NCBI GenBank assembly: GCA_028285385.1
Contig: JANQPR010000237.1
Location: forward strand, 1 to 52,014
Source of the DNA: Phycisphaera sp.
Lineage (GTDB): Bacteria > Planctomycetota > Phycisphaerae > Phycisphaerales > Phycisphaeraceae
Reading direction: 5' to 3'
DNA: 52,014 nt
Within the stretch, counting starts at the first letter, position 1, and each line of letters begins with the position of its first letter. A program made the position numbers and the translations under genes. The notes beneath the pieces are model-generated. The model did not search any database. It worked only from the letters and a program-made list of their open reading frames with translations, and was not told the origin of the DNA. Shown one piece after another: positions 42,349-51,353 of this stretch.

Positions 42349-43145
42349 TCTGTCGCCCCGTCGAGTGGCGGACCCGGCTGGCGCTCGGCGTGCTGTCCGT
42401 CGTACTGCTCGGGTTCGGCTACACCTGGCTCGCGCAACGGCAGCACGCAAACAATCCGGACGACCGCACAATCCCGACCTGGTCGCAACTCGGCGAAGGC
42501 GTGATGAAGACCGTCCGGCCCCACCCGATCAGCGGGGAGGTCTGGCTCGCGAGCGACGCGGCGGCAACGTTTGGCCGACTGGGGCTAGGCTTGCTCGCGG
42601 GTGTTGTGCTTGGAGTGACGCTGGGCCTGGGGATGGGGTGTTTCGGCCCGATCGAGGCGCTGTGCCTGCCGACGGTCGCAGCGATCGCGAAGGTGCCGCC
42701 GACGGCGATGCTCGCGGTGTTCTTCGTGTTGGTCGGGACCCAGACCGAGTTCTACGTGGCGATGATCGCGTTCGGCGTGACCCCGATCCTGGCCCAGACC
42801 CTATACCGGGCCGCCCGTGACGACGTCCCGGACGAGCTGCTGCAGAAGGCGGCGACGCTCGGCGCATCGACGTTCGAGCTGGTGTGGAACGTCGTGTTCA
42901 AGCAGGTTCTGCCACGGCTGATCGAGGTCGTTCGGCTGCAGATCGGCCCGGCGATGGTGTTCCTGATCGCCGCCGAGTACGCCGCGGCTGACCAGGGTTT
43001 CGGCTATCGGCTCCGGATCGAGGCACGGAAGGTGAACTTCGACGTGGTCTACTTTTACCTTGCGTTGTTGGCTGCTTCGGGCTTCCTGTTCGACTTTGCG
43101 CTCACGTCTTTGCGTCGTTGGTGGTGCCCGTGGTTCGAGAAATGA
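42345..43145 (+). CDS. ABC transporter permease, NrtB/SsuC-like (operon gene 7)
   Basis: A 266-residue inner-membrane permease with six or so helices (LALGVLSVVLLGFGYTWL, LGLGLLAGVVLGVTLGLGMGCFG, and others). The cytoplasmic coupling loop that contacts the ATPase reads DELLQKAATLGASTFELVWNV, then VLPRLIEVVRL, as in nitrate, sulfonate and taurine permeases. It starts at GTG 42345 within the previous gene's stop and overlaps the ATPase gene by four bases (ATGA), giving strict translational coupling. The homodimer would form the channel for the lipoprotein-bound substrate. Confidence 0.9.
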   Translation: MICRPVEWRTRLALGVLSVVLLGFGYTWLAQRQHANNPDDRTIPTWSQLGEGVMKTVRPHPISGEVWLASDAAATFGRLGLGLLAGVVLGVTLGLGMGCFGPIEALCLPTVAAIAKVPPTAMLAVFFVLVGTQTEFYVAMIAFGVTPILAQTLYRAARDDVPDELLQKAATLGASTFELVWNVVFKQVLPRLIEVVRLQIGPAMVFLIAAEYAAADQGFGYRLRIEARKVNFDVVYFYLALLAASGFLFDFALTSLRRWWCPWFEK

Positions 43146-44170
43146 GCTACGCCACCGCCGAGTCTGTAAGTATGACAACGGCCGGTGTCGATCCCGTGCT
43201 CGAACTCGACGGTGTCGGTCATTGGTTTGGTCGCAACCGGGTGCTGCGCGGTATCGACCTGCACATTGCTCGCGGGCAGATCGTCGCGCTCGTCGGCCCG
43301 AGCGGCTGTGGCAAGTCGACGCTGCTCCGCGCAATCCTCGGGACCGACCCGCCCAAAGCCGGGCAGGTCAGGATGAATGGCGTCGCCGTCGATCGGCCCG
43401 GCCGAGATCGCGGCATCGTGTATCAGCGGTACGGCCTGTACCCGTTCATGACCGCGCGGGAGAACGTGGCGTTCGGTCTAATGCTTGACCAGACCAGCCT
43501 GCCTCAACGGCTGCTGCGTTTCTATCCGTGGAGCCGCCAGCGCAAGCGTCACCTCGAGTTGGCCGACGCCTGGTTGCGAGACGTCGGCCTCAGCGCAGCC
43601 GCCGATCGCTACCCTCACGAGCTTTCGGGCGGCATGCGTCAGCGGGTCGCGTTCGCGGCGGCGAAGGTCATGAAGCCCGAACTGCTGCTTCTCGACGAGC
43701 CGTTCGGCGCGCTGGATGAAGCGACGCGTGAAGACCTGCAACAGATGCTGCTCACGCGTTACGCCGAGAACGTCGCGGCGGTTGCGGGGGGGCAGCCGGC
43801 GCCGCACACGATCCTGATCGTGACGCACGAGTTGAACGAAGCGATCTTCGTGGCCGACCGCGTCGTCGGGCTCAGCCAGTACTGGAACTGGCGCGAGTCG
43901 GGTTACGACGATTGCCCGGGCGCGACGATCGTCTACGACCAGCCGGCCCCGGTGTTTACGCCCGGCAGCGAGCGCCCGACCGACGCGTTCTTCAAGCAAC
44001 GCAGCGAGATCCGTCGCGTCGTCTTCGACACCACGGCCCGCACCAATCCGGCGGATTACGTTTCCTTCTGGCCGCATTGGGCCGGTCAAGCCACACCTCC
44101 GACGTTTGGCGGTTCGGTTCTCGGCGCGGCTTCGGCGGCACAGCGGGGATCGGGAGTAGACGATGAATGA
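43142..44170 (+). CDS. ABC transporter ATPase, NrtD/SsuB-like, with extended C-terminus (operon gene 8)
   Basis: A 342-residue ATPase. Walker A GPSGCGKST, the Q-loop region YQRYGLYPF, signature LSGGMRQRVAFA, Walker B LLLLDEPFGALD and the H-loop IVTHE are intact, so it is active. The domain ends near residue 245; about 95 extra residues follow (TPGSERPTDAFFKQRSEIRRV and onward). NrtC-type ATPases also carry C-terminal extensions, but this one shows no recognisable binding domain. ATG 43142 overlaps the permease stop; its own stop is overlapped by the AAA+ gene by eight bases. The extension could be a contact site for the AAA+ or PspA-like proteins; that is conjecture. Confidence 0.9.
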   Translation: MSYATAESVSMTTAGVDPVLELDGVGHWFGRNRVLRGIDLHIARGQIVALVGPSGCGKSTLLRAILGTDPPKAGQVRMNGVAVDRPGRDRGIVYQRYGLYPFMTARENVAFGLMLDQTSLPQRLLRFYPWSRQRKRHLELADAWLRDVGLSAAADRYPHELSGGMRQRVAFAAAKVMKPELLLLDEPFGALDEATREDLQQMLLTRYAENVAAVAGGQPAPHTILIVTHELNEAIFVADRVVGLSQYWNWRESGYDDCPGATIVYDQPAPVFTPGSERPTDAFFKQRSEIRRVVFDTTARTNPADYVSFWPHWAGQATPPTFGGSVLGAASAAQRGSGVDDE

Positions 44171-46115
44171 ATCCAGCCCCGACGCCCGGCTTGATCTATC
44201 CGAACCCAAGTCATCTTCCGATTCTCCGGGTAAACCCGAGTTTTTCGGGGAACTCGCCCGTGTCGTGAACGCCAGGCTTGCGCCGAGTGTGATCCTAGCC
44301 GGGCAGATCCACGACCTGTTCTTCTCCGACGATTCTCTCAAGCGCGAGGTCGGCGACGCAGGCTCTTTTGTCTCGCTGGTTGACTTCCTCGGCGACCACT
44401 GCCGTGTCGATGGTCTGATGCTGTTGGTGTACGAACTGAACGGGCCGATCCGCTTGCTGTGGAACGGGCCGACAGACGAAGGCTGGGACCGGCTGCGTCG
44501 GGCGTGGGTGTCGTGGAAGGCGGGGGTCGACCACGACCGGCTCGTGCTCAGAGCCCTCACCGATCGAGACGCCGCCCGTCAACGCGAAGCGCTCGACGCC
44601 GACTTCGACCGTCAAGTCAACGGGGTGATCGGCCAGCCCACGGTCGCGCTCGAGTTTCTGCGGCAACTCACGCTCTGCTCCCGAGAAAGCGAGGCAAACG
44701 GCGACGGGTTGCGTGAGCGGTTGCTCATGATCGTGGAGGCCGCCGACCTGATGTTGCCGGTGGGCCGAAGCGACATCAGTTCACTCAGCGCGGCGGATCG
44801 GCACCGGATCGCGGTCGTGCAGGACTGGTTTGCCGACCCGGGGTTTCTCGACGGAGGGGACACGGTGGTTTTGCTGGCAGAGTCGTCGGCGTTGATCCAT
44901 CCGCGGGTTTCCAAGCTGCCTTCGGTAGTGAGCATCGCCGTGGATTCGCCGGACCTGGCGACGCGGCGTCTCTATATCGAACGTTTCCTGGATGGACGCG
45001 AGCCGTTGTCACAGGGCTCTGGTCGTGAGGCGCTCGACGACGGCGTCACCCGGCCTGGGCTCGAACTGTGGTCTTCCGTCGACGAGCTCGCGCGTTTGAC
45101 TGCCGGGTTATCCATTCACGCGTTGCGACAGATGCTCCGCTCGGCGCAACATCGTGGCAACCGGCTTGAGCCCGGAGACGTGGTCGCTCAGGTCGAACGC
45201 CACATCGGGCCGATGCTGGGTGAGGATGTGGTCGAGTTCAAGAAACCGACGCACACGCTGGACGACGTCGTCGGCGCGACGCGCCTGAAGGCATTCCTCC
45301 GCGACGAGTTGATACCCCGGTTTCGTGCGAGCGACGATTCGGCGTTGCCCGGCGCGGCGGTGGCGGGGCCGATCGGCGGCGGCAAGACGTTCATTTTCGA
45401 GGCCGTCGCGGCCGAACTGGGCCTGCCCGTGCTGGTGCTGAAGAACATCCGTAGCCAGTGGTTCGGGCAGACGGATGTGGTGTTTGAACGCCTGCGTCGG
45501 GTGCTGATGTCGCTGGGCAAGGTCGTGATCTTCGTCGACGAGGCGGACACGCAGTTCGGCGGGGTCGGGGCCAACACGCACGAGACCGAGCGTCGGCTCA
45601 CCGGCAAGGTGCAGCAGATGATGTCCGACCCGGCGCTGCGAGGGAAGGTGATCTGGCTGCTGATGACGGCGCGGATCGAGCGGCTGTCGCCCGACATCCG
45701 TCGACCGGGACGCGTGGGGGACCTGATCATCCCCGTGCTGGACCCCGAGGCGGGCAGCAACGACCGCCTGGCGTTCCTGCGCTGGGCCGTGTCGCCGGCG
45801 TTCGGCGGAAACCCTGGCGATGAAGTTATGGCCGACCTCGATCCGGCCATCGCGGCGACCTCGGCGGCGGCGTTCGCGGCGCTACGCGCCCGGCTCAAAG
45901 CCGCATTCCCATACGGCGACGGCGACGTCTCGGGCGTCAAGCGGATCGTCCACGATCAACTGCCCCCCGACATCGGCCGGGCCCGCAGGTACCAGACGCT
46001 CCAAGCGATGCTCAACTGCACCCGTCGGTCGTTGCTCCCGTCGACGGACGTCGACGACGCGACGCGGCAAAGCTGGCAAGCAGAAATCCGACGGCTCGAA
46101 GTCGAAGGGCTGTGA
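44163..46115 (+). CDS. Two-module AAA+ ATPase, first module degenerate (operon gene 9)
   Basis: A 650-residue protein. The N-terminal module (about 25-330) has the AAA-like layout but no Walker A: where the P-loop should be it reads VILAGQIHDLF, and there is later VVLLAESSALIHPRV and an RRLYIERFL region, so it is probably inactive. The C-terminal module is intact: PIGGGKTF (Walker A, about 402-409), VIFVDEADTQF (Walker B, about 455-465), sensor LLMTARIE, and DIRRPGRV with arginine fingers. AAA+ proteins of this kind remodel protein assemblies; the gene partners PspA, as Vps4 does ESCRT-III. ATG 44163 overlaps the ABC ATPase stop by eight bases. Ends the operon. Confidence 0.85.
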   Translation: MNESSPDARLDLSEPKSSSDSPGKPEFFGELARVVNARLAPSVILAGQIHDLFFSDDSLKREVGDAGSFVSLVDFLGDHCRVDGLMLLVYELNGPIRLLWNGPTDEGWDRLRRAWVSWKAGVDHDRLVLRALTDRDAARQREALDADFDRQVNGVIGQPTVALEFLRQLTLCSRESEANGDGLRERLLMIVEAADLMLPVGRSDISSLSAADRHRIAVVQDWFADPGFLDGGDTVVLLAESSALIHPRVSKLPSVVSIAVDSPDLATRRLYIERFLDGREPLSQGSGREALDDGVTRPGLELWSSVDELARLTAGLSIHALRQMLRSAQHRGNRLEPGDVVAQVERHIGPMLGEDVVEFKKPTHTLDDVVGATRLKAFLRDELIPRFRASDDSALPGAAVAGPIGGGKTFIFEAVAAELGLPVLVLKNIRSQWFGQTDVVFERLRRVLMSLGKVVIFVDEADTQFGGVGANTHETERRLTGKVQQMMSDPALRGKVIWLLMTARIERLSPDIRRPGRVGDLIIPVLDPEAGSNDRLAFLRWAVSPAFGGNPGDEVMADLDPAIAATSAAAFAALRARLKAAFPYGDGDVSGVKRIVHDQLPPDIGRARRYQTLQAMLNCTRRSLLPSTDVDDATRQSWQAEIRRLEVEGL

Positions 46116-46158
46116 CCACGGAAACGGGAAACGCGTCGGATGCCCGAGCGCATTCGCG

Positions 46159-47259
46159 TTACGCCGGGTCGCTCCGCGCCGACAGCCAGTCGACCGCCTG
46201 CGGCCAGAGTTCGCGTTGCGCCCGGGAGCCGACGGCGAGCCCGATGTGACCCGCCTTGAGCTTGATCGCCTTGCGGTCAGTCGAGCCGACGAGGTCGTTG
46301 AACGGTTCAGACTGGGCGCACGGCACCAAGTCGTCATTGGCGGCCATCAGGTTGAGCACTGGGCACGTGATCTGCTTGAGGTCGACACGGTGTCCGCCAA
46401 TGGTGAGTTCGCCCTTGACCAGTTGGTTCTGCTGGTAGAGGAACTTGACGAACTCGCGGTAGACCTCGCCGGGCACGGGGATGTTGTCGTTCAGCCAGGT
46501 TTCCATCGTGAGGAACTCGTGGATGAACTTGTCGTCGTCCAAGCGGTCGAGCAGGCCCAGCGGTTTCTGCAGCAGGTTGCCGATCGGTTTTAGCATCAGG
46601 AACGACCACTGCAGGAACTCGGCAGGGCAGTTGCCGAACGCGTCGACAAAGGCGTCGACGTCGAACGCGTCGGCGTCGGCCCATTGATTCAGCAGGCCCT
46701 CGCGGGTCGAGAAGTCGATCCCCGCCGCCAGCAGCATCAGGTTGCGGATGCGTTGCGGGTGGATCGCGGAGAACATCGCGCTCATGCCGCCGCCCATGCA
46801 GTACCCCAGCACGCTGACTTCGTCCTGCCCGGACCGGTGCGCGGCGTGCTCGAGGAGGCGTGACATGTACCCGTTGACGTAGGTGTCGAGCGACTCACGC
46901 CGGTCGGCGTGCGTCGGCCGGCCCCAGTCGATCAGGTAGGTATCGAACCCCGCTTTGACGAAATGCTCCACTACGCTCTTGCCCGGCAGGAGGTCGAGGA
47001 TGTAGGGCCGGTTCACCAGCGCGAACACAAACACCAGCGGCTGCTTGAAGCGCGGCGGTTGGTCGGACAGGTAGTGCATCAGCTTCACCCGGCCGTCGTA
47101 GTGCACCACTTCCGACGGCGTCGCGCCTTTCCGGACGCTCTGAGCCTGCTGTGCGAGCAGCGGGAGCCGAGATAGCTTCCGCCATTGGGCGAAGCCTTCC
47201 TCGATCATGGCTTCGGCGGTCTGCGTCCACGCGTCGGGACCCGGGGCGGTCTGGACCAT
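46159..47259 (-). CDS. phaC: Class III polyhydroxyalkanoate synthase catalytic subunit
   Basis: A 366-residue alpha/beta hydrolase-fold enzyme that polymerises (R)-3-hydroxyacyl-CoA into PHA granules. The lipase-box-like GYCMGGG carries the nucleophile Cys at about residue 153; NDDLVP gives the Asp and KAGHIGLAVG the catalytic His. The length, about 360, and the lack of a long N-terminus mark the class III type, which works with PhaE rather than alone. ATG 47259 has AGGAG upstream. The PhaE-like gene lies directly before it, 17 bases away, so the two subunits are co-expressed. Confidence 0.95.
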   Translation of the reverse strand: MVQTAPGPDAWTQTAEAMIEEGFAQWRKLSRLPLLAQQAQSVRKGATPSEVVHYDGRVKLMHYLSDQPPRFKQPLVFVFALVNRPYILDLLPGKSVVEHFVKAGFDTYLIDWGRPTHADRRESLDTYVNGYMSRLLEHAAHRSGQDEVSVLGYCMGGGMSAMFSAIHPQRIRNLMLLAAGIDFSTREGLLNQWADADAFDVDAFVDAFGNCPAEFLQWSFLMLKPIGNLLQKPLGLLDRLDDDKFIHEFLTMETWLNDNIPVPGEVYREFVKFLYQQNQLVKGELTIGGHRVDLKQITCPVLNLMAANDDLVPCAQSEPFNDLVGSTDRKAIKLKAGHIGLAVGSRAQRELWPQAVDWLSARSDPA

Positions 47260-47276
47260 CCGTGTGCTCCTTGTGC

Positions 47277-47879
47277 TTAGCGCCGCTTCTTGCGGGTGTC
47301 TTTAGTTGACTTCTTGGGCTCCGATTTGCCGGAGGGCTTACGCGGTTTCTTGGTGGTCTGCTTCACCGCCTTGGACGATGCGGGCTGGGTACGGCGGGGC
47401 TTGCCGGCCGCGCGCGAGGCGTCCTCGAGTCGCGTCTCGAGGCTTTCCACCCGGCCGGTGAGCTCCTCGAACCGGTCGAGGAGTTGCTCGAACGTGTCGG
47501 TGACGCGGGCCTCGAGGTGGCTGACGCTGGTGAGGAGACGATCGATGTCCTGTCGGCTGGCACCCTGCATGGTGTGCTGGAACTCGCCGAGCTGGGAGTT
47601 GAGCTGTTTACGGAGCTCGACCGCGGCGGCCATCGATTCGCGCATCACCTGCCGGAACTCGTCCGATCGCATGTAGCGGTCACAGGCTTCGGACCAGTTC
47701 GCGAAGAAGGTGTCGCGCATCTGGCGGGCGACCTGCGGGCCGAGGCTGTCGGTTGGGCCCGATGTGCCGGACGCCGCCATGCGCGACGCGAAGTCGGTCC
47801 ACATCTTGGTGAAGAGGTCCCCGGCGGTGCCGAAGCCGCTGCCTTGACCGTTGGGGCCGTTCTGGTTGCTGGCGTTCAC
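47277..47879 (-). CDS. phaE: PhaE-like subunit of class III PHA synthase
   Basis: A 200-residue protein with a long helical middle (RQMRDTFFANWSEACDRYMRS, SEFRQVMRESMAAAVELRKQ-like, SQLGEFQHTMQGASRQDID, and a leucine/glutamate coiled coil) and a Lys/Pro/Ser-rich basic C-terminus (PKKSTKDTRKKRR). PhaE has no catalytic residues but is required for PhaC in class III enzymes. The call rests mainly on the helical pattern and the position directly before phaC; a phasin-like granule protein is the alternative. The start is GTG 47879 with GGAG upstream; a longer frame upstream overlaps phaA and is not used. Confidence 0.75.
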   Translation of the reverse strand: MNASNQNGPNGQGSGFGTAGDLFTKMWTDFASRMAASGTSGPTDSLGPQVARQMRDTFFANWSEACDRYMRSDEFRQVMRESMAAAVELRKQLNSQLGEFQHTMQGASRQDIDRLLTSVSHLEARVTDTFEQLLDRFEELTGRVESLETRLEDASRAAGKPRRTQPASSKAVKQTTKKPRKPSGKSEPKKSTKDTRKKRR

Positions 47880-47902
47880 GGGGCGAGTCTCCGTAGAGTG
47901 AA

Positions 47903-49081
<1,179 letters not shown>

Positions 49082-49190
49082 CGCAAGCCTCTCAAGCAGG
49101 AGAGAGACGCGGCGACACAGATGCCAACGTCGCAATGAAATCCCCGGAACGGGGAAGCGCCCGGAGACGCGTCAAGTTCGAGCGAGATCG

Positions 49191-49637
49191 TCACGGCGCG
49201 GCGGCTGCCTCGGACTTCCGTTGGGCCACCTCCATCCACGCCTTCGCGACCTTCTCGTTGGCGCTGAGCATCTCCTTGACGTTGTCTTGGGCGGTCTTGA
49301 TCGAGCTCTCCCACAACTCGTTGAGTTTCTTCTGGGCGGCCTGCAGGGAGTCGGTCTGCCCGACCTCAAACGCCCGGTTCAGCAGGTCGAGGCTCTTCTT
49401 CGCGCCCTGCTCCATCATCGCGATGGCGTCGTCGGAAGCGGCCTTCCACTTCGTGATTGCTTCGTCGGCCAGCGCCTTCGGGTCAAACCCGCCCGACGGG
49501 GCCTCGACGGCGGCGTGCTGGGCCCACCAGTCGGCGACCTCCTGCTGCAGCTTCATCCCGGACTTCACCGCCGAGAAGTAGCACTGCCCTGCCTCGTCCA
49601 TCAACTCGATCATGCGTTCGTGTGCGTTGCCGGTCAT
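49191..49637 (-). CDS. Phasin-like PHA granule protein
   Basis: A 148-residue, almost entirely helical protein rich in Ala, Lys, Glu and Gln (KSGMKLQQEVADWWAQ, SLDLLNRAFEVGQ, KLNELWESSIKTAQDNVKEML). Phasins coat PHA granules and keep them small. No catalytic motif is present. The start at ATG 49637 has AAGGA upstream, and before it lies the TTGTGC palindrome likely to be a PhaR site. Sequence alone does not separate it from other small helical granule proteins, but its position first in the phaA-phaE-phaC direction supports phasin. Confidence 0.7.
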   Translation of the reverse strand: MTGNAHERMIELMDEAGQCYFSAVKSGMKLQQEVADWWAQHAAVEAPSGGFDPKALADEAITKWKAASDDAIAMMEQGAKKSLDLLNRAFEVGQTDSLQAAQKKLNELWESSIKTAQDNVKEMLSANEKVAKAWMEVAQRKSEAAAAP

Positions 49638-49731
49638 GCGACACCGTCCTTTGTGGTTGGGCCCAGAACGGGCGGGTGAATTTCTTATCGCCCCCAACCT
49701 AGAGTCAAGCCGATCAAGGATCAATGGAAAA

Positions 49732-49747
49732 TTGTGCATTTGCACAA
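49732..49747 (-). promoter_or_regulatory. Candidate PhaR operator upstream of the phasin gene
   Basis: TTGTGC-ATTT-GCACAA, a perfect 16-base palindrome, 95 bases before the phasin start. PhaR-type repressors are known to bind short TGC-rich palindromes. Downstream on the minus strand, TTGACT about 15-16 bases before TAAGAA is a possible promoter. Confidence 0.6.
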
Positions 49748-49806
49748 AAAAAGTGACAAAGTTATCTATTTAACGATTTATTTACCGCTTCGCGGTGGGT
49801 TTTGGG

Positions 49807-50340
49807 TCAGTCGGCGCTCGGTGGTCGCAGCCGGTCCTGGAGGCCCTCGAGGCGCTTCGACAGCTGGTCCAGGCCGCGGCCGAGGTCTGGGCTGCTCGTC
49901 GGGGCCGGGGGCTCGTCTTCGGGGCTCGGCGCGTCGTCCGCGTTCGGAGGGTTGGGGGGATCTGTCCCGAGGCCCAGCGCCTGGCGGAACTGCCCCTCGA
50001 CGTAGCGTTTGGACCGGTCGAACCAGTCGGCGACGTCCGCGAAGTGCGTGTCGAGAAACTCCTGGGCGAGAGTGTCGTTGGCCCGGATGATCTGGTGCAG
50101 CAGATTGGTGGGGAAAGAGTCGAGCTTCAGCGTGTCGAGTTCAAGGATGATCTGGGCCAGGACCCGGGCGGTGATGTCGTCGCCGGTGCGGGAGTCGGTG
50201 ACCTCGACCCGGTGCCCTGCGCGGATCGCGCGGAAGATGTTTTCGAGCGTCACGTGCCGGCTCTGGGTCGTGTCGTAGAACCGCCGGTTGGGGTACTTCT
50301 TGATCCGCAGTTGCGTGGGCTCGGCTGGGGCTTCTGGCAT
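49807..50340 (-). CDS. phaR: PHA synthesis regulator
   Basis: A 177-residue protein. The N-terminal PHB/PHA accumulation domain is unmistakable: RIKKYPNRRFYDTTQSRHVTLENI (residues about 12-35), followed by V-T-D-S-R-T-G-D-D-I-T and the ILAQIILELD region. PhaR binds DNA and PHA granules: free PhaR represses phasin and its own gene, and released PhaR signals absence of polymer. The C-terminus is Pro/Glu-rich and ends in LGRGLDQLSKRLEGLQDRL, a short coiled coil. ATG 50340 has GGAG upstream. A second palindrome overlaps its promoter, which fits autoregulation. Confidence 0.92.
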   Translation of the reverse strand: MPEAPAEPTQLRIKKYPNRRFYDTTQSRHVTLENIFRAIRAGHRVEVTDSRTGDDITARVLAQIILELDTLKLDSFPTNLLHQIIRANDTLAQEFLDTHFADVADWFDRSKRYVEGQFRQALGLGTDPPNPPNADDAPSPEDEPPAPTSSPDLGRGLDQLSKRLEGLQDRLRPPSAD

Positions 50341-50388
50341 GGAACTACTCCGGATCGGCCTCGGCTCGGCGGCAACTGGATCTATCTC

Positions 50389-50418
50389 ACTATAGTCCAA
50401 AATTTCGCATTTGCACAA
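50389..50418 (-). promoter_or_regulatory. phaR promoter
   Basis: Read on the minus strand: TTGTGC (50413-50418), 18 bases, then TATAGT (50389-50394). The -35 box is itself the right half of the operator palindrome at 50403-50418. Confidence 0.5.
50403..50418. promoter_or_regulatory. Second candidate PhaR operator (phaR/phaB intergenic)
   Basis: TTTCGC-ATTT-GCACAA, two mismatches from the perfect copy at 49732-49747; the shared run is GCATTTGCACAAAAAA. It covers the phaR -35 box and lies upstream of the divergent phaB-like gene, so one site may control both. Confidence 0.55.
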
Positions 50419-50483
50419 AAAACTCTGGTAATCCGAGGGTAATGTCGCTATTTTGGCACTCACACTTGATCGGGAGGCCCGCT

Positions 50484-51302
50484 ATGAGAATCGACGGCGT
50501 AATCGCGGTGGTGACCGGTGCTGGCAGCGGGATCGGCAGGGCGGTGGCCGAGGCGCTGGCGCAGCGAGGGGCGGCGGCCGTGGCCTTGGTGGACTTGGCC
50601 GAGGCGGTCAATACGGTGGCAGACGAACTGGGCGCGGCGTCGACCGGAACCAAGTTCGCCGCCTGGGTGGGCGACACGACCGACGCGGGGTTCCGGGCTC
50701 GTGTGTTCGACGAAGCGGCCGAGCGTTTCGATGGCTTGGTCCGCGTGTGCGTCCCGGCCGCGGGCATCACCCGGGACCGGCTCGCGGTCAAGGTTGACCG
50801 CGAGACCGGTCAGCCCGACCTCTACTCCGACGCGGACTTCCGGCTCGTGCTCGATGTGAACCTCACCGCGCCGGTGTACTGGGCGATGGAGATGGTCGGG
50901 CGCATCGCCGCCGACCGGAAGAAGGCCGGCCTCAAGGCGTGGTCACCCGACGAAGGCGAGCAGGCGGCGACCGTGTTCATCGGCTCGGTCTCGTCGCGCG
51001 GCAACCGGGGGCAGGTCTCCTACGCCGCCACCAAGGCCGGCCTCGTCGGCGCGGCCGCGACCTTGACGCAGGAAGGCATGTTCCACGGTGCCCGGGCGGC
51101 CGTGGTGCACCCGGGTTTCACGGACACCCCCATGGTCCGCGCGTTGGGCGAAGACCTGATCAAGGACTTCGTGCTGCCCCACACACACCTCAAGCGTCTC
51201 ATCGCCACCGAAGAGATCGCCGACGCGGTCTGTTTCGCGATCGGCAACGCATCGGTCAGCGGATCGCTGTGGGCCGACGGAGGTTGGCAGCCAGCCCCGT
51301 GA
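50484..51302 (+). CDS. phaB: Acetoacetyl-CoA reductase-like short-chain dehydrogenase
   Basis: A 272-residue short-chain dehydrogenase. The nucleotide motif TGAGSGIG (11-18), catalytic Ser in GSVSSRG and Y-A-A-T-K (Tyr, Lys) are intact. PhaB reduces acetoacetyl-CoA to (R)-3-hydroxybutyryl-CoA with NADPH, the monomer for PhaC. It lies divergently from phaR and shares the candidate operator, which supports the call, but an insertion of about 20 residues before the catalytic Ser differs from standard PhaB/FabG, so another oxidoreductase is possible. ATG 50484 has GGGAGG upstream; an earlier in-frame start is weaker. Confidence 0.72.
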   Translation: MRIDGVIAVVTGAGSGIGRAVAEALAQRGAAAVALVDLAEAVNTVADELGAASTGTKFAAWVGDTTDAGFRARVFDEAAERFDGLVRVCVPAAGITRDRLAVKVDRETGQPDLYSDADFRLVLDVNLTAPVYWAMEMVGRIAADRKKAGLKAWSPDEGEQAATVFIGSVSSRGNRGQVSYAATKAGLVGAAATLTQEGMFHGARAAVVHPGFTDTPMVRALGEDLIKDFVLPHTHLKRLIATEEIADAVCFAIGNASVSGSLWADGGWQPAP

Positions 51303-51333
51303 ACCCTGCTGCGGATCAATTGAGGCCCGTCAA

Positions 51334-51345
51334 CGCCGATCGGCG
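51334..51345 (+). terminator. Weak terminator candidate after the phaB-like gene
   Basis: CGCCGATCGGCG palindrome followed by CTTTGGTTCT, in the short gap between converging genes. The T-run is interrupted. Confidence 0.3.
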
Positions 51346-51353
51346 CTTTGGTT

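Noticed and set aside
43118-43141. A longer N-terminus for the ABC ATPase
   Set aside because: It would overlap the permease more deeply; the ATGA overlap at 43142 is a standard coupled start.
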